This document shows positions 54,777 to 63,650 of a DNA stretch of 64,000 bases, piece after piece. Positions within the stretch are counted from its first letter, which is position 1; each line of letters opens with the position of its first letter. The notes under the pieces are model-generated. The model made no database searches and had not been told where the DNA came from. It was given only the letters and a program-made list of their open reading frames with translations. Origin of the DNA: Rhodanobacter denitrificans (GTDB lineage Bacteria; Pseudomonadota; Gammaproteobacteria; Xanthomonadales; Rhodanobacteraceae); NCBI GenBank assembly GCA_003241385.1, contig QFPO01000011.1:66143-130142 (forward strand). The letters are read 5' to 3'. A program made the translations under genes and the position numbers.

Positions 54777-56384
54777 TCACGGTGCGCGCGCCGGCAGCGC
54801 CGACAACAGATCCGGTGGCAGCCAGTCCGCCGCCAGCACGCGCGTGCGCTCGGCCGCGACGTGGCGCCCGACCGCATCGATCGCGGCCGCGAAGCGCGCT
54901 TCGGCCGCCAGCGGCCGCAGCAGCGGCGAGTTCTGCAGATAGGCCCGGTCGCTGAAACCCGACGCGATCGCGGCCTCCAGCGCGTCGAGCGCGGCGGCAT
55001 GATCGCCGGCGGCGAGCTGCAGCACGACGATCTCCAGCTGCGTCTCGGGCCAGCGATCACCGTCGGCGATCTCGGCCCGGATCGACGCGAGGCGGCCCTC
55101 GCGCCAGGCCGGATCGATGCGGCCGGCATGGACCTGCGCGAGCAGGGCCGGCCAGCCGGAGTGCGGACGCAGTTCGGCGGCGCGCGTGAATGCAGCGGCG
55201 GCCCGCTCGGACTCGCCGCGCAGCAGCGCGAGCTCGCCGGCCAGCACGTACAGATCCGGATGCAGCGGGCGGCGCAGCGCCTCGTCGACGGCGGCCTGCG
55301 CCTCGGCATAGCGCCCCTGCAGGAACAGGCTGCGCGGATAGGCGACGTTCGCGAACACATTGTCCGGATACAGCCGGAACGCACGCGCATAGCGTGCCTC
55401 GGCGACCGCGGTGAAGCCGAGCAGCTCGAGATTGCGCGCGATCTGGATCTCGAGAAAGCGCAGCCGGGACGCCTCGCTGCTGGCCGTCAGATTGGCCTGC
55501 AGCGCATCGGCGAGCCGGCCCTTGACCGCGAGCAGATTCGCGGCCGATGCCAGGCTCGCGACGCGGCCGTGCGGATCGAGTGCATAGGCCTGCTGGTAGC
55601 CGGCCAGGGCGGCATCGATGCGGCCGCGGCAGTCCTCGGCGTAGGCCAGGGCGTTCACGGCTGCCGCATCGCGCGCATCACGCGCGATCGCCGCGCGCGC
55701 CAGCGCCTCGGCACGGCCGTCCGGGTCGGGCGCGCCGTTGTAAAGACAGACGCGCGCGCTCAGCGCGAGGCTGAGGCCGACCTGCGCATCGGCACGGTCG
55801 GGCGCGCGCGCGAGCACGTCCTCGTACAGCGCGATCGCGCGCTCGTTGTTGTCGTGCTGGCCGATGTCGGCGTAGTGATGCGCGCGCGCCAGTGCGTCGT
55901 CGGACGGCGGCGACAGGCGCTCGCGCATGGCGAACCATGCGGCCGCCGCAACGGCGCTCAGGACGAGCGCTGCGGCGGCGGCGAACCGCCACGCACGGCG
56001 CTGCCGCGGCTTCGCCGGCGGCGGCGGCAGCGGCGCCGCGTCGGCCACCGGCAGCGGTTCGGCCGCGCGGCACATCTGGTAGCCGACACCGCGCACCGAG
56101 CGCAGATAGCGCGGCTGGCGGCCGTCGTCGCCGAGCGCCTGGCGCAGCAGCTTGACGCGCTGCGTGACGGTCTCCTCGCCGACCACGGCCGGCGCCCAGA
56201 CGCCTTCGATCAGTGCGTCGAAGCTGACGACGCGATCGCCCTGCCCGAGCAGGAACGCCAGCAGCCGGAAGCTCAGTCCGGCGACGTCGAGCGGTACGCC
56301 GTCGCGCTCGACGCGCTGGCGGTCGAGGTCGACGACCAGATCGTCGAGCCGATAGCGCCGCGCAGCGGCTGAAGGATGCGTCAT
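54777..56384 (-). CDS. CadC-like membrane transcription regulator with TPR domain
   Basis: The protein has 535 residues. An N-terminal winged-helix (OmpR/PhoB-type, about 10-105: VVSFDALIEGVW, TVTQRVKLLRQALGD, YLRSVRGVGYQM) is followed by a Pro-rich linker. One membrane span lies at about 132-151 (FAAAAALVLSAVAAAAWFAM), and a C-terminal helical-repeat region of about 370 residues follows. This is the CadC/ToxR architecture, with TPRs as sensory domain. It probably regulates a nearby or unlinked envelope-related gene. The ATG at 56384 is chosen. Confidence 0.92.
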   Translation of the reverse strand: MTHPSAAARRYRLDDLVVDLDRQRVERDGVPLDVAGLSFRLLAFLLGQGDRVVSFDALIEGVWAPAVVGEETVTQRVKLLRQALGDDGRQPRYLRSVRGVGYQMCRAAEPLPVADAAPLPPPPAKPRQRRAWRFAAAAALVLSAVAAAAWFAMRERLSPPSDDALARAHHYADIGQHDNNERAIALYEDVLARAPDRADAQVGLSLALSARVCLYNGAPDPDGRAEALARAAIARDARDAAAVNALAYAEDCRGRIDAALAGYQQAYALDPHGRVASLASAANLLAVKGRLADALQANLTASSEASRLRFLEIQIARNLELLGFTAVAEARYARAFRLYPDNVFANVAYPRSLFLQGRYAEAQAAVDEALRRPLHPDLYVLAGELALLRGESERAAAAFTRAAELRPHSGWPALLAQVHAGRIDPAWREGRLASIRAEIADGDRWPETQLEIVVLQLAAGDHAAALDALEAAIASGFSDRAYLQNSPLLRPLAAEARFAAAIDAVGRHVAAERTRVLAADWLPPDLLSALPARAP

Positions 56385-56558
56385 CGAGCGGACAGTCGGT
56401 TCCGGAAAGCGCAGCGCAGGCCGGATGCGGCGCCGCGCCGGCGATTGTAAGCGCAGGCGCGCGGCCGCGCCGCGTATGCAGCTCGGAAGCTCGGCGTGTC
56501 GCAGTGGCGGCACCACATCGAGATCGGGCAGGAGGCACGCCCCCTGCCCGATCGATCG

Positions 56559-57728
56559 CTACTTCGCCGGTGCGAGCAGCACGCCCCACATGAAGTCGAA
56601 CTGCACCGAACCCTCGAGCACCGCCGCGATCGGCTGACCGGTCGGGTTGTACGGCAGCATCGCGGTCGCCGCCGCGGCCGGCTTGCCGTCCTTGCCGAAC
56701 GAGGCATAGGCGTGGCACGCGATGCACGAGGACGCGGCGACCGTGCCGTTGCCGACGATGCGCTCGATCACCGAGTTGCCGAGCACGTACGGCGTGCCGT
56801 CCGGTGCGGCGTAGTCGACCTGGGTCGACTTCAGGCAGTAGTGCCGCCAGACCGGCGAGAGCCCGGCCTGCGCCATCAGGCTGGTCAGTGCCGGCGTCTT
56901 CGCGCAGGCGCCGTACTGCGTATTGATCGTGCGGCGATTCGGCGGCACCGCCGCGTCCTGCGCGCCGAACGTGTCGAAGCAGCCGATGTCGTCGCAGCGG
57001 CCCGGATTGAGCTCGTGCTCGAACGTGCCCCAGACCCAGTTGGCGTTCTGCCGGCTGCTGACGTGCAGCGAGACCACCGCGTACTCGACGCCGCCGGACG
57101 ATGCCGTGTAGTACAGGGAGCGGACTCGCTCGACACTGCCGAGCGACGGGATCCAGCGCAGCAGTGTCGCCACCGGCACCCAGTCGCCCTTGACCGACAG
57201 CGACTCGGCCGGCATGACGACCTTGAAGCCGCGCGCGTATGCATCGGCGAGGCCTGCCTGCGTGTTGAGCCGGTTGGCGACGATGTAGTCGAACTGCGGC
57301 CGGTTGCGCCGGGTCTCCTCGGCGACGCACGCGACCGGCGTGCCGCCGGTCGGGAATCCGCCGACCGCGGCATTGCCGGGCGGCACGCAGGCGACGTCGA
57401 CGGCAGCGCCGCCGTGTACGGTCTTCTCGGCTCGCAGCACGCTGGCTTGCAGCTTCTTCGGTGCGCCCGGCTCGGGCCAGCGCGGCGTCGACGCGAACGT
57501 GTCGGCATCCGACGCCCAGGTCTCGAACGCCACCGGCGAGGCCTTGCCCTTCTCGGCCGGCGCCGCGAACTGCGTGAACAGCTGCCAGACGAAGGCATCG
57601 GAATTCTCCGTCCTGCCGTCGACAGCACCGGCCCGCGCCGGCACCGCGACGACGACCGCCTGCGCCGCCACGGCGGATGCGCAGACCAGCAGGCCGATCG
57701 TCGTGAACGTCCTCGTGTATCGATGCAT
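56559..57728 (-). CDS. Secreted protein with one CxxCH heme-binding motif
   Basis: The protein has 389 residues. The ATG at 57728 follows AGGAGGTG. A signal peptide (TIGLLVCASAVAAQAV) precedes a domain that ends in C335-I-A-C338-H339, a c-type heme site, plus a hydrophobic C-terminus (GSVQFDFMWGVLLAPAK). Elsewhere Cys pairs are present (CVPP, CDDIGCF, CAKT). This could be a periplasmic cytochrome-like protein of unknown partner. No neighbouring respiratory gene is visible. Confidence 0.82.
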   Translation of the reverse strand: MHRYTRTFTTIGLLVCASAVAAQAVVVAVPARAGAVDGRTENSDAFVWQLFTQFAAPAEKGKASPVAFETWASDADTFASTPRWPEPGAPKKLQASVLRAEKTVHGGAAVDVACVPPGNAAVGGFPTGGTPVACVAEETRRNRPQFDYIVANRLNTQAGLADAYARGFKVVMPAESLSVKGDWVPVATLLRWIPSLGSVERVRSLYYTASSGGVEYAVVSLHVSSRQNANWVWGTFEHELNPGRCDDIGCFDTFGAQDAAVPPNRRTINTQYGACAKTPALTSLMAQAGLSPVWRHYCLKSTQVDYAAPDGTPYVLGNSVIERIVGNGTVAASSCIACHAYASFGKDGKPAAAATAMLPYNPTGQPIAAVLEGSVQFDFMWGVLLAPAK

Positions 57729-57944
57729 CGCACACCTCCTCTGTGATGGGACCTGGCGGTCCCGCTTCGCCATCCGCCGAACGCAGCTGCGCCCGACGCC
57801 TCCTCGCGATCGCCGCATGCACTGCGCCGGCCGCGTCGGTCCGATGTCCAGAGCGGGACCTGTCCTGTCCGGCCCTGCGATCGACGCCGCCGACGGCGGC
57901 GCGACCGGTTTCGCCTGGCGATGCCGCCGCGCGTCGCGGCGCGC

Positions 57945-59129
57945 TCAGCGCTGCTGCATCGCCTTGAACTGCGTCCGCGTCGACTCCGGCACGACGTCGA
58001 CCTCGCGCGCACGTTCGAACGCGGCGCGCTGACCGGCCGTGAGCTGGCAGTTGCGCGACAGCGTCGCGGCGCCATCGGCATTGCGCGCGGTCACGTCCTG
58101 CACGTGGACGACGACCGCCAGCGTATCGCCGAGCGGCTCGAGCGCGAGGCAGACCCGGTCGATCGTCTTCTCGTTGCGATGAGCGGCGCCGTCGACCATG
58201 ACCGCCAGGTGCGTGCGGTCGAGCCAGACCGCCGAGCGCACGCCTTCGACGCCGCGCGCCGCGGCGCGCGCCGACTCGCGATCGATCGGCCGCCGCGCGT
58301 CGGGCACGCGCGCGCTGCGCATCACGTCGGTCGCGATCGCATCGATGTGCTGCGCGGCGATGTCGGGCCGGCCGGCCACGGCGGCGAGCTGTGCCGCGGT
58401 GCGATGGCCGACCAGCGCCAGCGGATCGAGCGGCTGGCCGGCCTGCTGCGGACGCGGTTCGACGGTGGACGCAGCAGGCGGCGCCGGATCGGCACCGCCG
58501 CGCGTCGCGGCACCGGCGTCGATCGACGCGACGCGCCCCTGCGCGGGACCGGTGATGCTGCGCGCCAGCGCGACGACGATCGCGACGCCGGCGGTCAGCA
58601 CCAGCAGCGCGCGCAGCAGCGCCCACAGCGGGGCTGATCGCGACGCGCGCGGCCGCGACCGCGGCCTCGGCACATAGTCGGTTTCGGCGGCGAGCCGGAG
58701 CCGCGGCGGCTCGGCCGGCACGATCGCGTCGGTCAGGCCGAGCATCGCGCGTACCGCGACGCCGTCGATCAGTTCGATGCGGCCGCTCCGCCGCGCGGCC
58801 TCGATCGCGGCGGCCGTGAACTCGCCGCTGGTCACCAGGACCGCGTCGTCGGCGCCTTCGGTCAGTACGATGCCGAGCAGCTCGTGCACGTCGTTGTGCG
58901 GCACCTGATAGGCATTCCAGCGCTTGCACTGGACCAGTCGGCAGCTCGTGTCGCGGTACAGCCGAAGATCGATGCCGCCGTCGTAGCGGCGGCCGGTCGC
59001 GGCCGCGCCGACATGCTCGACACGGTAGCCCGCGCCGCGGTAGTACGCGGCGAGCAGGGCCTCGAACCGGGTCGGATCGACCTGGGCCAGGTCGTCGTCC
59101 CAGTGCTTGCGATTGCGCCGATACCCCAT
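57945..59129 (-). CDS. Membrane-anchored Mrr-type restriction endonuclease-like protein
   Basis: The protein has 394 residues. The N-terminal ~135 residues form an Mrr_cat-like fold. The acidic/lysine catalytic set is D50/D54 in RYDGGIDLRLY and Q67-C-K69 in LVQCKRW, followed by helices VHELLGIVLT and VLVTSGEFTAAAIEAAR. A Pro-rich linker leads to a membrane span at about 167-189 (LWALLRALLVLTAGVAIVVAL). A C-terminal domain of unknown fold follows (about 230-394), presumably on the far side of the membrane. Mrr-type nucleases usually cut modified DNA; the membrane anchor here is unusual. The start at 59129 is chosen. Confidence 0.85.
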   Translation of the reverse strand: MGYRRNRKHWDDDLAQVDPTRFEALLAAYYRGAGYRVEHVGAAATGRRYDGGIDLRLYRDTSCRLVQCKRWNAYQVPHNDVHELLGIVLTEGADDAVLVTSGEFTAAAIEAARRSGRIELIDGVAVRAMLGLTDAIVPAEPPRLRLAAETDYVPRPRSRPRASRSAPLWALLRALLVLTAGVAIVVALARSITGPAQGRVASIDAGAATRGGADPAPPAASTVEPRPQQAGQPLDPLALVGHRTAAQLAAVAGRPDIAAQHIDAIATDVMRSARVPDARRPIDRESARAAARGVEGVRSAVWLDRTHLAVMVDGAAHRNEKTIDRVCLALEPLGDTLAVVVHVQDVTARNADGAATLSRNCQLTAGQRAAFERAREVDVVPESTRTQFKAMQQR

Positions 59130-59371
59130 GCGATCGACCGTGATGGATGTCCGTCGCGCTGTCGACGTCCTGGCGAGCCAAGCAACAATGGGGCCAGCCG
59201 GTCCGGACGGCCGGCGACCGCATCTGCGCGCACGGACGCGCGCGCGCCGGGCGGCCCGGGCTCGGTGCCTGTCACAAGCTGACACCACCGGACAGGTCCG
59301 ATCGAATACGCCGGCGTATCGAGATCGCCGGAAGCACCCGCCGCGGACCGCGGCCTGCGCTGGCGGCCGCT

Positions 59372-60073
59372 TCAGCGCTCGGGCAGCGTCGGAACCGCCA
59401 GGCTGCGCGCGGCGTCGCCGCTGGCGCCGGTGCGCAGCGTCGGCGCCAGATGGCCGACGTCGCCGACCGCGATCACCTTGTAGCGTCCGTCGGCCTCGAC
59501 GCGGATCCGCGTGATGCTGGCGTGGCCGACCGACATCTCGAGCCAGGCCATGCTGTCGACACCGAGCGCGCGCGTGACCAGATAGCGGATCACGTTGCCG
59601 TGGCAGACCAGCAGCCGCCGGCGGTCGCCGCCGTCGGCGGGCTTGAAGTAGCGCGCGAACACCCGGTCGAGCTGCGCCTTGCAGGCCGCCAGCGCTTCGG
59701 GCGTATCCTCGGCGGTGACCTCGGTCCGACGCGTCGGCGGCGTGCACTCGCGCAGGTCCTCCACGACCGTGAAGCGTGCGTCCGGCATCTCCAGCCCGAT
59801 CGATGCGGCGGTGTCGCGCGCCCGCTGCATCGGACTGACCAGCACGGTGTCGAACGGCGTCTCGCCGTGCAAGCGCGCACCGGCCAGCCGCGCCTGCGCG
59901 ACGCCGATCGGCGACAGACCCGGTCCGCGCGATGCATCGGCCTTGGGATCGGCCTCGTAGTGACCGTGCCGGACCAGCACGATCTCGGCCAGCGCCGGCG
60001 GCTCGGCACGGGCGGGACCGGACGGTCCGAAGGCGAATGCGAGCAGCAGGACGAACGTCGGGATCAGGCGCAT
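59372..60073 (-). CDS. Secreted histidine phosphatase superfamily protein
   Basis: The protein has 233 residues. A signal peptide (TFVLLLAFAFGPSGPARAE) precedes the RHG motif R35-H36-G37, with H36 the phospho-accepting histidine. A second catalytic His occurs in VCHGNVIRYLV. Other family segments are LSPIGVAQARLAG and VLVSPMQRARDTA. It belongs to the phosphoglycerate mutase-like/SixA-type group. The substrate is unknown, probably a periplasmic phosphoester. It lies 44 bp downstream of glsA on the same strand. Confidence 0.9.
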   Translation of the reverse strand: MRLIPTFVLLLAFAFGPSGPARAEPPALAEIVLVRHGHYEADPKADASRGPGLSPIGVAQARLAGARLHGETPFDTVLVSPMQRARDTAASIGLEMPDARFTVVEDLRECTPPTRRTEVTAEDTPEALAACKAQLDRVFARYFKPADGGDRRRLLVCHGNVIRYLVTRALGVDSMAWLEMSVGHASITRIRVEADGRYKVIAVGDVGHLAPTLRTGASGDAARSLAVPTLPER

Positions 60074-60117
60074 CGTGCGAGTATCGCGCAGCCGCGCAAC
60101 CGTTGCAGCCACGCCGC

Positions 60118-61074
60118 TCAGAACACCGACAGGCCGGTCATCCGCGTGAAGCGGTGCAAGGCGTAGGCGCCGAGCAGCGAGTTGCCCCTGTCGTCGAGCG
60201 CCGGCGACCAGACGCACAGGCTCATGACGCCCGGCACCACCGCGACGATGCCGCCGCCGACGCCGCTCTTGGCCGGCAAGCCGACGTAGAACGCGAACTC
60301 GCCGGCGGCATCGTAGGTGCCGCAGGTCAGCATGACCGCATTGATCCGCGTCGCGAACTCGGCGCTGGTGACCGGATCGTCCGACGACGGGCAGCGGCCG
60401 CGGTCGGCGAGGAACAGCACGCTGCGCGCCAGGTCGACGCAGTCCATGCGCAGCGCGCAGTGGAACGAATACAGCGCCAGCACGCGATCGACGTCGTTGA
60501 CGAGATTGCCGAAGCTGCGGATGAAGTGCGCCAGCGCGCGGTTGCGATGGCTGTCGCGGCGCGTCCGGTCGTCCACCGCACTGTCGCGGCCGATGTCCGG
60601 ATTGCCGCCGCGCGCACGCATGAAGTCGAGCACGACCTGCTCGGGATCGCGCAGGTGCGAGACCAGCACGTCGGCGACGACCAGCGCGCCGGCATTGATG
60701 AACGGGTTGCGCGGAATGCCGTTCTCGTACTCGAGCTGGATCAGCGAATTGAACGGATTGCCGGACGGCTCGCGGCCGACCCGTTCCCACAATGCGTCGC
60801 CGACCGCGTCGAGTGCCAGCGTCAACGTGTGCACCTTCGACACGCTCTGGATCGAGAACGGCTCGCGCGCCGAGCCGACCGTGTGCAGCTCGCCGTCGAG
60901 CGTGACCACGGCCATGCCGAAGCGCTCGGCCGGCACCGCGGCCAGCGCCGGATCGTCGTCGGCGACGCGGCCGCCGCAGCCGAAGCGTTCACGGACTTCG
61001 CCGTGGATCATGGCGAGCACCTGCGGCAGATCGAGGCTGTCCGGGTCGGGAACGTATCGCCGCTGGCGGGTCAT
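60118..61074 (-). CDS. glsA: Glutaminase
   Basis: The protein has 318 residues, the normal length of bacterial serine-dependent beta-lactamase-like glutaminases. The catalytic S77-V-S-K80 lies in FSIQSVSKVHT. Further family signatures are GREPSGNPFNSLIQLEYE, GIPRNPFINAGALV and GTYDAAGEFAFYVGLPAKSGVGGGIVAVVPG. It hydrolyses L-glutamine to glutamate and ammonia in the cytoplasm. Confidence 0.97.
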   Translation of the reverse strand: MTRQRRYVPDPDSLDLPQVLAMIHGEVRERFGCGGRVADDDPALAAVPAERFGMAVVTLDGELHTVGSAREPFSIQSVSKVHTLTLALDAVGDALWERVGREPSGNPFNSLIQLEYENGIPRNPFINAGALVVADVLVSHLRDPEQVVLDFMRARGGNPDIGRDSAVDDRTRRDSHRNRALAHFIRSFGNLVNDVDRVLALYSFHCALRMDCVDLARSVLFLADRGRCPSSDDPVTSAEFATRINAVMLTCGTYDAAGEFAFYVGLPAKSGVGGGIVAVVPGVMSLCVWSPALDDRGNSLLGAYALHRFTRMTGLSVF

Positions 61075-61131
61075 GGGCGCTCGCTGGGTTTCGGGGCGCG
61101 CGCAGTGTGCCGGCCGGTCGATAAACGAGCG

Positions 61132-62052
61132 CTAAGCCGGTCGGCGCCGCGCGCGCACGGCCAGCACGCCGTCGAGCGCCGGCTGCGCGCGGAAGCCGGC
61201 CCGCTCGAGCCGGCGGACGACCTCGCGCGGCAGGTCACGGCCGCTGGTCAGCCGATTGGGCATGCCGGTGTAGTGGAACAGACGGCCGCCCGGCCGCAGC
61301 ACGCGCGCCAGCTGATCGTAGAACGTCTGCGCGTAGAGTTCGCCGGCGATGCCGAAGCGCGGCGGGTCGTGCAGGATCGCGTCGACCGACGCGTCGCCGA
61401 TCGAACCGATCGCCGCTGCGACGTCGCCGTGACGCAGCTGCAGCCGGCCGGCATGCTCGGGCGCGTCCGGATCGGGCGACCACGGATCGAGCGTACGCAG
61501 CCAGAGCACGTCGGCGTTCTTCTCGAACGAGACGATCCCGGCCGCGCCCGCTTCGAGGCAGGCCGCGGCGAAATAGCCGAGCCCGCCGCAGGTGTCGAGG
61601 ATGCGCTTGCCGCGCGGTTCGATCAGCGCGACCTTGCGCCGCGCGTCCTCGAACGGCGAGACCTGCGCGGTCGGCAGCATCTTGATGCCGTCGATCTCGA
61701 ACGTCGGCGCACCCCAGTCGGTCGGCACCAGCTTGATCAGCGATCCGGCATAGCGCGATGCCGGCACGAAGTCCGCGCCGTCCCAGACGTAGATCGTGCG
61801 CGGCTTCAGCGCATCCGGGTACGGGTATTCGATCTCGCGCCACGCCCAGTGCGCCGACGCGATGCGCGCCGGCTGCTGCGAGCGGCCCAGATCGAACGAG
61901 CCCTCGCAGAGCGCCGCGCCGGCGTCGCGCGCGGCATGCAGCGCGTCGGCGAGCGGGCGCGTCAGCAGAGGTCCGGCGTAATGCGGCACGAGTCGAACTC
62001 CGGCGGCAGGGCCGCGGCATCGCGGCGGCCGGGGCGTGGAACGGAGCGGCAT
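61132..62052 (-). CDS. COG2521-like SAM-dependent methyltransferase
   Basis: The protein has 306 residues. SAM motif I is LDTCGGLGYFAAA (about 152-164), with an acidic residue of motif II in VSFEKNADVLWL. The catalytic-type motif is D229-P-P-R-F with the context ILHDPPRFGIAGELYAQTFYDQL. This, with GRLFHYTGMPN, is the pattern of COG2521 predicted methyltransferases, best known from archaea. A DPPR motif suggests amino-methylation of a nucleic-acid base or protein amide, but the substrate is not known. Confidence 0.88.
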   Translation of the reverse strand: MPLRSTPRPPRCRGPAAGVRLVPHYAGPLLTRPLADALHAARDAGAALCEGSFDLGRSQQPARIASAHWAWREIEYPYPDALKPRTIYVWDGADFVPASRYAGSLIKLVPTDWGAPTFEIDGIKMLPTAQVSPFEDARRKVALIEPRGKRILDTCGGLGYFAAACLEAGAAGIVSFEKNADVLWLRTLDPWSPDPDAPEHAGRLQLRHGDVAAAIGSIGDASVDAILHDPPRFGIAGELYAQTFYDQLARVLRPGGRLFHYTGMPNRLTSGRDLPREVVRRLERAGFRAQPALDGVLAVRARRRPA

Positions 62053-62109
62053 CGTAACCCGAGCCGGTGCGTGCGGCGCAGCGATCGCTGTGTCGAATAC
62101 CCGCGCCGA

Positions 62110-62877
62110 TCAGGCGCGTTCGTACGCACGCAGCCGTTCGATCAGCGCGAGCGCATCGGCGGCGGCATGGCCGAGCGCGGTATTGTCGAAGATGCACCAG
62201 CGCGTGCGGGTGCGCGTCGAGGCGCGCATCAGCCGCTGCGCGAGCCGGTCGAGCGCGGCCGGCCGATACGCGTCGTAATAGATCCTGGGCGAGCCGTGCA
62301 GGCGCAGATACTCGACGCCGCGATCGGCCGCCGGCAGCGCCGCGCGCGGCACGCGTGCCGGATCGGCGCCGACGCGCGCGATGCGATGGCGGCGCAGCAG
62401 CGCCGTCGCCGAGGCATCGAACCACGATGCATGGCGCGGCTCGCAGGCGACCGGCCCGGCGTGCCGCGCACGCAGCGTCCGCAGGAACCGGTCGGCGACC
62501 GCGGCATCGAAGCGCAGACTCGGCGGCAGTTGCAGCAGCAGCGCGCCGAGGCGCGCGCCAAGCTCGGCGACCGCATCGAGGAACGGCGCCAGCGCCTCGT
62601 CGGCCTCCGCGCGCAGGCGATGCTCGTGACTGATCAGGCGCGGCATCTTGACCGCGAAGCGGAAGTGCGCCGGCACCGACTCGGCCCAGCGCCGATAGGT
62701 CAGCGCGCGATGCGGCCGATAGAATGAGGAATTGATCTCGACCGCGTCGAAGACCTGGGCATAGCGCGCCAGATGCGTGCCCGACGCCGGAAAGTGCCGA
62801 GCCTGCGCGGCCGGAATCGACCAGCCGGCGCAGCCGATGCGAAGCTCCGGCCGTCGGGCCGGCGATGGCGACGACAT
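62110..62877 (-). CDS. DUF72 family protein (second, diverged paralogue)
   Basis: The protein has 255 residues. DUF72 motifs are present but divergent from the first copy: LRIGCAGWSIP, DAVEINSSFYRPHR, FAVKMPRLISHEHRL, GALLLQLPPSLRFD, EYLRLHGSPRIYYDAY and CIFDN. It is about 30 residues shorter than the paralogue at 36345. It lies 57 bp upstream of the methyltransferase gene on the same strand. The start at 62877 (MSSPSPARR) is chosen. Confidence 0.93.
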   Translation of the reverse strand: MSSPSPARRPELRIGCAGWSIPAAQARHFPASGTHLARYAQVFDAVEINSSFYRPHRALTYRRWAESVPAHFRFAVKMPRLISHEHRLRAEADEALAPFLDAVAELGARLGALLLQLPPSLRFDAAVADRFLRTLRARHAGPVACEPRHASWFDASATALLRRHRIARVGADPARVPRAALPAADRGVEYLRLHGSPRIYYDAYRPAALDRLAQRLMRASTRTRTRWCIFDNTALGHAAADALALIERLRAYERA

Positions 62878-62921
62878 GTCGATTCTCGCGGCGACGCCGC
62901 AGCGGCGTCGGAGCGGTGATC

Positions 62922-63644
62922 CTACGCGGCGCTGCCGAAACCGCCGGCAACGGCGTCGCAGTCGCGATCGCACGCCTGCGCCGCCTCGGCGAGCAGCGCC
63001 TCGTAGACCGCGGTGCGCCGGTGCACGATCACGAGCCGCCAGCCCGACACGTAGACCAGCAGCAGTGCCCAGATCAGCAGCGCCTGCAGCAGATTCACGT
63101 CGGCCAGCCGTGCCCAATCGCCCCACCGCCAGTCGCGGAACTGAAGATACAGCACGCCGATCACCGGCAGGATGCCGAGGCGCTCGAGGCCGCCGCTGAA
63201 CAGACTCAATCCCTGCTGCATCAACTGACGCCGCGCACGCAGATAGCGCAGGCGCGCCTCGAGCTGCGCAACCGGAAAGCGCCGCAGCGCCGCGACCAGG
63301 CGACGGTGATGAACGAAGTCCGCGTCGAGCTCGTGCGCGAAACTGCGCGTCGGATGGCGGAACAGGGACCAGTTTCGCCGCAGCCACAACCAAGCGGTGA
63401 CCGACAGCGCCGCCAGCTCGATCACAATACAGGAGAATACGATCACTGCGCCGGAGCGCCCCGGCACGATCAGGCCCGCTGCGATCGCCAGACCGATCGC
63501 GGCAAGCCCGATCAGAAACGATCCACGCTCCCAGCGACCGGCCTTCTCGCCCGCCGAAACCGGCAGCGCCCGGATCATCGCCTCGATCCGTCCGAAACCA
63601 AGCCGCTCCTTATCCGCACCCGTACGCCCCTGCTGCGCGTCCAT
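62922..63644 (-). CDS. Hypothetical membrane protein
   Basis: The protein has 240 residues from the ATG at 63644; a GTG two codons upstream at 63650 is also possible. Two membrane helices at about 42-62 and 65-90 (SFLIGLAAIGLAIAAGLIV, AVIVFSCIVIELAALSVTAWL) are followed by a charged helical region. A second hydrophobic pair lies at about 155-205 (LGILPVIGVLYLQF and LLQALLIWALLLVYVSGW). No family is recognised. GGGGGT precedes the ATG. Confidence 0.75.
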   Translation of the reverse strand: MDAQQGRTGADKERLGFGRIEAMIRALPVSAGEKAGRWERGSFLIGLAAIGLAIAAGLIVPGRSGAVIVFSCIVIELAALSVTAWLWLRRNWSLFRHPTRSFAHELDADFVHHRRLVAALRRFPVAQLEARLRYLRARRQLMQQGLSLFSGGLERLGILPVIGVLYLQFRDWRWGDWARLADVNLLQALLIWALLLVYVSGWRLVIVHRRTAVYEALLAEAAQACDRDCDAVAGGFGSAA

Positions 63645-63650
63645 TGCCAC

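Noticed and set aside
55678..59223. A 1181-codon minus-strand open frame
   Set aside because: It is Arg/Ala-rich shadow sequence over the CadC-like, CxxCH and Mrr-type genes. It has no domain pattern of its own.
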